DNA from: JAGVIE01 sp964520905
GTDB taxonomy: Bacteria > Bacteroidota > Ignavibacteria > UBA10030 > SZUA-254
Direction of reading: 5' to 3'
Length of the DNA stretch: 5,074 bases
Assembly (NCBI GenBank): GCA_964520905.1
Contig: CAZFQL010000035.1
Location: 1-5,074, forward strand
The number at the start of each line of letters is the position of its first letter. Position 1 is the stretch's first letter. The notes below the pieces were generated by a model that saw only the letters and a program-made list of their open reading frames with translations, had not been told where the DNA came from and made no database searches. This document shows positions 1-4,861 of the stretch, one piece after another. The translations under genes and the position numbers were made by a program.

Positions 1-45
1 ATTCATGCACAGGGGACTTTCACCCCATTAGTTCACGCCCGTGCC
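1..45 (+). other. 3' end of an upstream integron cassette (unresolved)
   Basis: This short stretch lies before the first attC site and should be the tail of a cassette whose body is outside the window. One forward frame is open from the edge to a TAA at 76-78, inside the attC. A second frame stops at TAG 29-31, and the third stays open to 216. Stop codons inside the attC are seen for both later cassettes, so the TAA-ending frame is possible. Too little sequence is present to choose a frame or assign a product. Confidence 0.3.
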
Positions 46-108
46 GGGCGTACACAAGCACTCCAGCGGACGGGATAAAACCCCCGCCGCTGAGTTTGGT
101 CGTTAGGC
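46..108 (+). other. attC: Integron attC recombination site (attC-A)
   Basis: The right core GTTAGGC at 102-108 matches the attC consensus GTTRRRY exactly. It is preceded by an imperfect hairpin: CTC, AGCGG and CGGG on the left (61-74) pair with CCCG, CCGCT and GAG on the right (83-94), around an 8-nt loop. The left arm carries two unpaired bases, a C at 63/64 and A70, so the folded bottom strand would carry extrahelical G and T, a known hallmark of attC sites recognised by integron integrases. The left core, around GCGTACA (48-54), is degenerate. The start codon of the next gene lies only 17 nt after the core, as expected for a cassette. Recombination would occur between G102 and T103. Confidence 0.75.
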
Positions 109-124
109 GCGCAGGAGAGACACA

Positions 125-877
125 ATGGATCGAAACCTATTTTTTGACAGACTCATCACGCTGCTGGGTGAAACTGGCAGAGAAGCAATCTACCCGTGTA
201 TTGCCGATCTGGTTGTGAACGGGATTCATGTATCCCGCTTCGCCCCATCCGATCATGTACCCAACCGCCAGGACGTCACGCAACACCTATCGATGTGGTG
301 CAGGTATGCTTGCCTGAGCGAAGAAGCGTGCCGTACATGGCTCTGCGACTATGCGGTGTCAATGCTCTCGCCGTTGTCAAACTCATCTCCGTCCGGTATC
401 CGCCACAGCACGAAATCCAATGTGAAGTATATATACTCGAGCAACCGTCCGTTTATCTGCGAGCGCGAGGGCAATGAGTTTCGAGCAGAGTGCAGCAAAG
501 CGTGTCGTGTCTACAGCGAAATGGCGAGCAAGGCCGCAACAACGGAAGCCGCTTCCTTGGTCGCGATAGACCATCAACATGCTGTGGCTCCCTCAACAAT
601 AGCGACACCCTCGGTGAAGGAAGTCTACCGCGAGCAGTTTCGGTCCGCCATGCAGTTCGTTTCGTGCGAGTTGGCAAAAGGAACGAGGAAAATCGGTATT
701 CTGGACCTTCTCCAACAACAAGGCATGAAGACCAGAACAGGGCGAGAATGGACGTATGGCATTATAGTCTCTGAAATCCAAAAGCTCGGATACAAGCACC
801 AGCAGGAAACGGCGGGTGGGCAAGCTGGAGAATCGGATGGAATGACGGTGACGCCAAACGTCAGCGTCGGAACCTAG
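125..877 (+). CDS. Cassette-encoded protein of unknown function, 250 aa
   Basis: I do not recognise the family. The ATG start is supported by AGGAG at 113-117, seven bases upstream, and by its position just inside the cassette boundary. No signal peptide or membrane segment is apparent, so it is probably cytoplasmic. The N-terminal part (about 1-130) is rich in cysteine (25, 59, 63, 69, 74, 112, 123, 127); C112, C123 and C127 sit in a compact cluster that could bind metal. Residues 130-165 are an Ala/Thr/Ser-rich, low-complexity linker. The C-terminal part (about 165-225) looks like a helical DNA-binding module: GMKTRTGREWTYGII (200-214) resembles the short motif near the end of some serine recombinase and related helix-turn-helix proteins. 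That resemblance is by eye only. The gene ends inside an attC-like palindrome, typical of a cassette ORF. No promoter is seen, so transcription probably comes from further left. Confidence 0.75.
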   Translation: MDRNLFFDRLITLLGETGREAIYPCIADLVVNGIHVSRFAPSDHVPNRQDVTQHLSMWCRYACLSEEACRTWLCDYAVSMLSPLSNSSPSGIRHSTKSNVKYIYSSNRPFICEREGNEFRAECSKACRVYSEMASKAATTEAASLVAIDHQHAVAPSTIATPSVKEVYREQFRSAMQFVSCELAKGTRKIGILDLLQQQGMKTRTGREWTYGIIVSEIQKLGYKHQQETAGGQAGESDGMTVTPNVSVGT

Positions 878-916
878 CGTCGCTTCCGCGCCGCAGGTTC
901 AACGCTGACGTTCGGA
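853..916 (+). other. Divergent attC-like palindrome (attC-B)
   Basis: A long imperfect palindrome closes the first complete cassette. The 11-nt arm at 857-867 is perfectly complementary to 902-912. An inner 6-bp stem (870-875 with 895-900) follows after an asymmetric internal loop with one extra base on the left, as in attC sites. The outer boxes CCAAACG and CGTTCGG resemble paired attC cores, but the right core GTTCGGA (910-916) deviates from GTTRRRY at the fourth and seventh positions. It overlaps the stop codon of the upstream gene and lies 30 nt before the next start. It is most likely a diverged attC; a transcription terminator is the alternative, though no T-run follows. Confidence 0.5.
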
Positions 917-946
917 CAAAAGAAAATCCACGCGCGAGGAACACCG

Positions 947-1567
947 GTGCGAGTTTTTGTAACAGGCGTGAGTTGTGTCGGCAAGACGACGGTCGGCAGA
1001 ACACTGGCGGAGCTTCTGGGTGTGAAGTTTTTCGATCTGGACCACGAGATCGAGACCTTCTTCGGGACGAGTATCGAGCGACTGCAGACCAAGTTCCTTA
1101 CGATCCACTCCTATCGAAAGGAGGCAGCGAAGGCACTGGTTCATCTGCTGAATCGTCCGGATAGCCGGGACAGCGTGATAGCCCTGCCACCGAGTGGACT
1201 GATGGGAGGGTATCTGCAAGTCGTAAAGAAGTCCGCTGGCACTACCATCGCACTATACGACAAGCCGGAGAATATCCTGGAGAGGATCAGGTTCTACGAC
1301 ATAGACTCGAAGCTGATAGAGAAAGAGCTGACCACTCACGAGAAGCGCATGTACCGGAAAGAGATCAAGAAGGACATCACCTTCTTCCGCAAGACATACG
1401 AACGGGCACATTTGCAGGTTGACATCTCGGATCTTAATATTAAGCAAGCGGCCGGCAAGGTGAAAGAGGCCTTGAAAGTGATCGACAAAGAGGCAAGGGA
1501 GAAGGTGAGGTCCGAACAAGTGCATGCACGCGGACGGGGAATCGCTGGCACGCTTCCCCGCCGCTGA
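947..1567 (+). CDS. Shikimate-kinase-like P-loop phosphotransferase, cassette-borne
   Basis: This 206-residue protein has the layout of the shikimate kinase family of the nucleoside-monophosphate-kinase fold. The Walker A loop GVSCVGKTT is at residues 7-15, and FFDLDHEIE (28-36) matches the acidic motif after strand 2 that contacts Mg2+ and substrate. YRKEA (56-60) resembles the FRxxE shikimate-binding motif, and RKTYERAHLQVDIS (148-161) resembles the conserved R-x-x-x-Y helix and final strand. The usual glycine-rich GGG loop near residue 80 is replaced by ALPPSG (79-84), so shikimate as substrate is doubtful and another small molecule is possible. GTG is chosen as start because GAGGA (936-940) lies six bases upstream and the P-loop begins at residue 7. 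The charged C-terminal tail (about 180-206) extends into the following attC. Cassette location suggests an accessory role, not a step in core aromatic biosynthesis. Confidence 0.75.
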   Translation: MRVFVTGVSCVGKTTVGRTLAELLGVKFFDLDHEIETFFGTSIERLQTKFLTIHSYRKEAAKALVHLLNRPDSRDSVIALPPSGLMGGYLQVVKKSAGTTIALYDKPENILERIRFYDIDSKLIEKELTTHEKRMYRKEIKKDITFFRKTYERAHLQVDISDLNIKQAAGKVKEALKVIDKEAREKVRSEQVHARGRGIAGTLPRR

Positions 1568-1581
1568 TGCGGGCGTTAGTC
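1510..1581 (+). other. attC: Integron attC recombination site (attC-C)
   Basis: The right core GTTAGTC (1575-1581) matches GTTRRRY except for one base, and TCCGAAC (1511-1517) is a candidate left core. Between them GGACGGGGAA-type sequence at 1530-1541 pairs with 1554-1564 around a 12-nt loop. A34 of this arm (position 1534) and C1529 are bulged. The stem shares CGGACGGG and CCCCGCCGCTGA with attC-A, and the bulged A is in the same place, which supports common descent within one integron. The stop codon of the kinase-like gene (1565-1567) falls inside the right arm. Confidence 0.68.
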
Positions 1582-1601
1582 GCGACACGATGTCGCGTGT
1601 T
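1581..1601 (+). terminator. GC-rich hairpin after attC-C, possible weak terminator
   Basis: CGCGACA (1581-1587) and TGTCGCG (1591-1597) form a perfect 7-bp stem with a three-base loop, followed by TGTTTAT. The T-run is interrupted, so terminator activity is uncertain; it may instead be an extension of the attC region or a small protein-binding palindrome. Confidence 0.3.
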
Positions 1602-1693
1602 TATATGTGCTTGAAATAGCAGCATATTTTAAGAACCTGGTATGTCCCTGCCAGCTCCCTACGCAAGCGTGCTACCGTTGCGCTGATGACGGG
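1582..1693 (+). other. Gene-free spacer forming the 5' exon of the CL group II intron
   Basis: This segment between attC-C and the intron has no convincing gene. The only short ORF with an ATG (from 1642) encodes 14 residues and ends at 1686. Apart from the hairpin at 1581-1597 it is unremarkable. Once the intron is spliced, it would become the leader of the HNH gene, giving that gene an untranslated region of roughly 130 nt after the cassette boundary. TGACGG at 1687-1692 is a candidate intron-binding site (IBS1). Confidence 0.45.
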
Positions 1694-2107
1694 GTGCGGA
1701 GCCTTGTGGACAAAGTACCGAATCGGGTCTGAATGGCGACAGGATGACCCCTCCGGAAGCTCCATCCGGTTAAGGGCAAGGGAAGGACAATATGGCGAGA
1801 TTAAACAAAGAGACGTACGCGCCGTCAGGCGAGCGACAGACCTACGGGAGCTAATAGGTCGAAGGCATGCTTCCTTGTGTTTGCATGCGTGGTTAGGTTG
1901 CAGATTGCTAACGCATCTGCACGGGATCGTGATACCACCGGCGTTCAGGCTCCGCCTAAGTTGTCCACGAAGTAACCACGTGGAACGTGGAAAAGTCATA
2001 ACTCCGCCAGGCGCAACGCCTGGCAAGCGAACCGTAAGGCAGGCCCAAGGAGGGATGACAGGGAGAGGTCGGAAGAAGCAAAGGCTGTCCTGTAGCGGGA
2101 CAGATAG
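1694..2107 (+). ncRNA. Ribozyme domains I-III of the CL intron
   Basis: This is the 5' half of the catalytic RNA and explains a 400-base stretch with no real gene. Visible helices are 1706-1713 with 1961-1968 (domain I), CCACG/CGTGG at 1976-1990, the hairpin GCCAGGCG-CAA-CGCCTGGC at 2006-2024 (domain II), and CTGTCC/GGACAG at 2085-2103 (domain III). The apparent ORFs in both strands here are shadows of this structured RNA. Confidence 0.75.
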
Positions 2108-2205
2108 GGCATGAAAGATGGCCCAACGCGAAAATCGGGGCCATCGGCACCGGTGAACCGCGTGCCCACGTCCGACAGGTGTTTCGTTGCGAGAGAATCT
2201 GGAGA

Positions 2206-2220
2206 ACCTTCGAAGGTGGG
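2206..2220 (+). promoter_or_regulatory. Palindrome overlapping the ribosome binding site of the intron reverse transcriptase
   Basis: ACCTTCGAAGGT (2206-2217) is a perfect palindrome whose right arm, with the following GGG, forms the purine-rich Shine-Dalgarno-like AAGGTGGG (2213-2220) seven bases before the ATG at 2228. Folding would hide the ribosome binding site. In the Lactococcus Ll.LtrB intron, binding of the maturase at domain IVa near its start codon represses its own translation; a similar role here is inference. Confidence 0.4.
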
Positions 2221-2227
2221 AAAGCAA

Positions 2228-3712
2228 ATGACGGCTTCGGCTGGTGCGCCTATCAATGACGCGACAATATGGCAAGGGATCGATTGGGATCTTGCCCGTG
2301 GCGAGGTGAGACGGCTCCAAATGCGTATCGCAAAGGCTGTACAGGAAAGGCGGTGGAACAAGGTTCGCGCCTTGCAACACCTGCTTACCAGCTCGTTCTA
2401 CGCCAAGGCAATGGCTGTGAAACGGGTAACCTCAAACAAAGGAAAGAAAACCCCTGGCGTTGATGGCGTGTTGTGGAAAGGCGTCAGGGCCAAAGGGCAG
2501 GCGATCCTAAACCTGCACCGACGTGGTTACAAGCCGCAGCCACTCAGGCGGATATACATTCCAAAGAAGAACGGCAAGAAACGACCCTTGAGTATCCCTA
2601 CAATGAAGGATCGCGCCATGCAGGCGCTATACAAGTTGGCCCTGGCGCCTGTCGCAGAAACCACCGCCGATCGGAACTCTTATGGGTTCCGGGAGGGCAG
2701 GGGTTGCGCGGATGCCATTGCCGCTGGCTTCAATGCGCTCAACAAGCCGAACTCGGCGACCTGGGTGCTCGAAGGGGACATCACGGGCTGTTATGATAAC
2801 ATCAGCCATGAATGGTTGCTTGCAAACATTCCCATGGATCGAGTCGTTCTTCGCAAGTGGCTTGAGGCGGGCTACAGGGAAGAAAATCGCCTGTACCCCT
2901 CCCACAAAGGAACTCCCCAAGGCGGGATAGTAAGTCCCGCTCTCGCGAATATGACCCTCGACGGAATGGAACGGGCTGCCCGTGAAGCAGTTCCTCGGCG
3001 GTCGCGAGTCAATTTCGTCCGGTATGCCGATGACTTCATCATCACCGGCAAATCAAGGCAAATCTTGGAAAATCAGATTAAGCCTTCGGTCGAAAAGTTT
3101 CTGGCGGAACGTGGCCTGACTCTGTCACCAGAGAAGACCATGATCACCTATATCAAGGACGGTTTCACTTTTCTCGGCCAAACCTTCCGCAAGCATGGCA
3201 AGACATTGCACATCACGCCAGCCAAGGAGGGAGTCCTCGCCCTCATCCGGAAGGTAGGAGAGCTGATCCGTACCCACGTCAGCACACCGATGCCGATTCT
3301 GATCAAGAAGCTGAACCAAACGCTTCGCGGTTGGGGCAATTACCACCGCCATGTGGTGGCATCGGAAGCATTTTCTCGTATTGATACGTATATCTATGAA
3401 GAACTTTGGCGGATGATCCGTTGTCGACACTCGGGCAAGTCCGAAAGATGGCTGGCCAAGAAATACTGGCTGGCTGCCGGACGCAGATGGGTGTTTACGG
3501 CAACGGGCGACACCAAGAAAGGCAAACGACTTTACGAAGTCGTGCGCCTCAGCTCCATAGGCATACGACGATACATCAAGGTCAAGGCCGATGCAAATCC
3601 TTATCTGCCGGAATATGCCGAATATTTTTGGCGACGCCGGCATGATAAAGAATCGCGTCTGCTTCCGGCGATGTCAGCACGGGAGTATCGGGCCATGACC
3701 GCCGGAGTTTGA
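2228..3712 (+). CDS. ltrA: Group II intron reverse transcriptase/maturase (CL type, no endonuclease domain)
   Basis: The intron-encoded protein binds its own intron RNA, helps it splice, and copies it into DNA at the target site. From the ATG at 2228 (494 residues): an N-terminal RVT_N region beginning with WQGIDW (15-20) and ending with TPGVDG (75-80), the fingers/palm motifs with RPLSIPT from 119, GDITGCYD with catalytic D184, GTPQGG (228-233), YADD (266-269) holding the catalytic aspartates, then the GWGNYHRH maturase motif (368-375) within domain X. The protein ends soon after NPYLPEYAEYFWRRR with no HNH module, although many relatives carry one there. The reading frame is undisturbed and all catalytic residues are present. 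The frame is open further upstream to an ATG at 2111, but that start has a poor ribosome binding site and would add 39 residues without family similarity. Confidence 0.93.
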   Translation: MTASAGAPINDATIWQGIDWDLARGEVRRLQMRIAKAVQERRWNKVRALQHLLTSSFYAKAMAVKRVTSNKGKKTPGVDGVLWKGVRAKGQAILNLHRRGYKPQPLRRIYIPKKNGKKRPLSIPTMKDRAMQALYKLALAPVAETTADRNSYGFREGRGCADAIAAGFNALNKPNSATWVLEGDITGCYDNISHEWLLANIPMDRVVLRKWLEAGYREENRLYPSHKGTPQGGIVSPALANMTLDGMERAAREAVPRRSRVNFVRYADDFIITGKSRQILENQIKPSVEKFLAERGLTLSPEKTMITYIKDGFTFLGQTFRKHGKTLHITPAKEGVLALIRKVGELIRTHVSTPMPILIKKLNQTLRGWGNYHRHVVASEAFSRIDTYIYEELWRMIRCRHSGKSERWLAKKYWLAAGRRWVFTATGDTKKGKRLYEVVRLSSIGIRRYIKVKADANPYLPEYAEYFWRRRHDKESRLLPAMSAREYRAMTAGV

Positions 3713-3758
3713 GATGTAGAGCCGGGGCACCCAACAAGGGGGTCCTTCAGAAATGCTT

Positions 3759-3792
3759 GAGCCGTATGAAGGGAAACTTTCACGTACGGTTC
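3759..3792 (+). ncRNA. Domain V of the CL intron
   Basis: This 34-nt hairpin is the catalytic core of the group II ribozyme. GAGCCGTATG pairs with CACGTACGGTTC around a GAAA tetraloop, with the internal bulge of two bases typical of domain V, and the invariant AGC triad is at 3760-3762. It matches the bacterial and organellar IIB-type consensus very closely. Confidence 0.95.
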
Positions 3793-3794
3793 TT

Positions 3795-3830
3795 AGGGGG
3801 GAAAGGGGCTGAGAGGCCCCTGACCTACCC
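3795..3830 (+). ncRNA. Domain VI and 3' splice site of the CL intron
   Basis: GGGGC at 3805-3809 pairs with GCCCC at 3816-3820 around a GAGA loop, continuing to a basal G-rich strand that faces CCTACCC. A3823 in the sequence CTGACC is the candidate branch-point adenosine. The intron should end at or just after CTAC (3825-3828); up to two more C residues may belong to it. Confidence 0.8.
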
Positions 3831-3837
3831 GGTCCCC

Positions 3838-3843
3838 AAGGAG
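3838..3843 (+). promoter_or_regulatory. Strong ribosome binding site for the HNH gene
   Basis: AAGGAG sits six bases before the GTG at 3850 and decides that start. It lies within about ten bases of the intron 3' splice site, in exon sequence, so the HNH gene keeps its translation signal whether or not the intron is spliced out. Confidence 0.7.
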
Positions 3844-3849
3844 TGAGTA

Positions 3850-4218
3850 GTGTTCTCTGACAAGCAGCTTGCCGAGCTATTTAATCGAACCAAAGGACAT
3901 TGCCACTTCTGTGGGGACCCCCTTGTTTTTGACAGCTACGGCAAGGCGGACCACGAGGAAGGTGCGTGGGAAATCGACCACGTCATCCAAAAAGGCAAGG
4001 GGGGAAGCAAAGACGCGTCTAACTGCCTTGCTACCTGCATAAAATGCAACAGACTGCGTTGGCATCGCACCGGCCAAGAGGTTCGAGACCTCCTGATGTA
4101 CGGCCTTATAGCCAGAGACGAGATTAAGAAGAAAACCCAGATCGGAAAAGCGATTGAAGAGCTTAAGGAGAAGAGACTTTCTGCAAACCAGAGCCGAAGG
4201 CGAAAACTTGGAAAATGA
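3850..4218 (+). CDS. Free-standing HNH endonuclease
   Basis: A 122-residue protein with a complete HNH (beta-beta-alpha-metal) nuclease domain, which cuts DNA using a bound divalent cation. A structural zinc site is formed by C18 and C21 with C63 and C66. The core has EIDH (41-44) giving D43 and catalytic H44, then N58 and, at the last HNH position, N67 or H72. The C-terminal 40 residues are a charged helix ending in a basic tail (RRRKLGK), probably for DNA contact. The GTG start follows a perfect AAGGAG. The gene lies between the 3' end of the CL intron and the 3' end of the oppositely oriented class C intron. It is outside both introns by their predicted boundaries, so it may be a cassette gene. 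Alternatively it may be a mobile homing-type nuclease or a partner of the endonuclease-less intron protein. The biological target cannot be read from the sequence. Confidence 0.88.
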   Translation: MFSDKQLAELFNRTKGHCHFCGDPLVFDSYGKADHEEGAWEIDHVIQKGKGGSKDASNCLATCIKCNRLRWHRTGQEVRDLLMYGLIARDEIKKKTQIGKAIEELKEKRLSANQSRRRKLGK

Positions 4219-4236
4219 AGAAGGGATAATCGGGTA

Positions 4237-4259
4237 GCCGGGGGTTTTTCTCCCCCGGC
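4237..4259 (-). ncRNA. Domain VI hairpin of the IIC intron
   Basis: Perfect 8-bp stem, GCCGGGGG with CCCCCGGC, around a seven-base A-rich loop on the - strand, followed by CTACCCGAT at the intron 3' end. It directly follows domain V. Confidence 0.75.
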
Positions 4260-4262
4260 CCC

Positions 4263-4300
4263 CACACCACCCGGCATGCGGGTCCGCACCGGGCGGTTCA
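4263..4300 (-). ncRNA. Domain V of the IIC intron
   Basis: On the - strand the sequence begins GAACCGCCCGGTGCGG and ends in GGTGGTGTGGG. ACC pairs with GGT, CCCGG with CCGGG, and TGCG with CGCA around a GACC loop. The catalytic triad is CGC, the form characteristic of class C introns, in contrast to AGC in the first intron. Confidence 0.85.
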
Positions 4301-4306
4301 CAGAGA

Positions 4307-4861
4307 TTACCGGGCCGTAGCCGGGTAGTGAATGTGAACCCACAGCTCTTTGACAGATAGAAGCCCTTGATCCTTGAGCCAATCGTTGGTCATCCCCGTT
4401 TGCGTCGCCAGCGTCCGAGATAGTCGCCACGGTCCTTTGCGGCTTATGGCCACAGAGATGGCCGCATGAAGCGACGTTCCCAGCTTGCGAAGAGCCCTCA
4501 CCTTGGTTTTTGCCCAGCGCCACTGTTTGAAGCAGCACATGCGCAAACGCCTTCTCAGCCAGTGGTCTATTTCGGGAATCGGCCTGTAATATTCCGATAT
4601 CCCGAAGTAGTTCATCCAGCCACGGAGGTATTCGTGTTAGCGGATTCCAGCCCACAGCGATCTGGTATGATCGGGGAATTGCTCGATGGCAATGCCATCG
4701 ACGCCGGGTGCGCCGTGATTGGCCTTCACCCGTTTCCACGCCTTTTCCAGGTTCTCTTTGGAAAGAATCCGTTCCAGCAGGTTCGTATTTGGGTTGAACG
4801 GTTCCATGATGCGCCCCGTGTGCATTCCTCCATACGGATTCATTATGTCATGGGAGCTCAT
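4307..4861 (-). pseudogene. Class C intron reverse transcriptase, core deleted
   Basis: Two pieces of one protein lie in the same frame. The N-terminal piece (4861 down to 4637) starts near ATG 4859-4861 and includes MEPFNPNTNLLERIL and ANHGAPGVDG, ending at SLWAGIR. The C-terminal piece resumes directly after a TAA (4637-4639) with HEYLRGWMNYFG and continues through the maturase domain to HYPATAR at 4310. Everything between is missing: the RT palm and fingers with the catalytic aspartates, by comparison with family length (about 420-470 residues) roughly 250-290 residues. The joined frame shows a deletion of a multiple of three, with the TAA at the junction. The frame is open 5' to 4990, but that extension covers ribozyme sequence. 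The gene cannot encode a reverse transcriptase; the C-terminal maturase fragment has an ATG at 4615 but no evidence of expression. Confidence 0.88.

Larger units (their letters stand above)
1694..3830 (+). mobile_element. Complete group II intron, chloroplast-like (CL) type
   Basis: A retroelement consisting of a self-splicing RNA and its reverse transcriptase. The 5' end GTGCG (1694-1698) matches the group II consensus. GTGGACAA at 1706-1713 pairs with TTGTCCAC at 1961-1968, a likely closing stem for much of domain I. An 8-bp hairpin at 2006-2024 fits domain II, and a 6-bp hairpin at 2085-2103 fits domain III. The reverse transcriptase sits in domain IV, followed by canonical domains V and VI. 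CCGTCA (1822-1827) is complementary to exon bases 1687-1692 and is a candidate EBS1. The exact 3' boundary is uncertain by about two bases (3828-3830). The protein type indicates the chloroplast-like lineage. All parts look intact, so the intron may be mobile. It lies in the same orientation as the cassettes, 113 nt after an attC, so it does not follow the attC-targeting habit of class C introns. Confidence 0.88.

Noticed and set aside
3..218. Third forward frame, open from the left edge through attC-A
   Set aside because: It would read through the recombination site and overlap the start of the well-supported gene at 125 in another frame.
1611..1630. Sigma-70 type promoter (TTGAAA with TATTTT)
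   Set aside because: The two boxes are only eight bases apart, far too close, and no better partner is present.
1686..2114. Open frame on the + strand (142 codons)
   Set aside because: It lies wholly over intron domains I-III, where RNA helices explain the sequence, and it has no family resemblance.
1601..2380. Long open frame on the - strand (259 codons)
   Set aside because: It runs antisense across the intron ribozyme and into the reverse transcriptase; composition is Arg/Ser/Pro-rich, as expected of an antisense shadow.
2111..3712. Retron or diversity-generating retroelement reading of the reverse transcriptase
   Set aside because: The maturase domain, the surrounding ribozyme helices and the canonical domain V directly downstream identify a group II intron; no template/variable repeat pair or msr/msd-like structure was seen.
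4237..4259. Intrinsic terminator for the HNH gene
   Set aside because: The hairpin has its T-run in the loop, not after the stem, on the + strand, and it is better explained as domain VI of the - strand intron.
3936..4739. Long open frame on the - strand (267 codons)
   Set aside because: It overlaps the HNH gene antisense and the broken class C reverse transcriptase in another frame, both of which have clear motifs.
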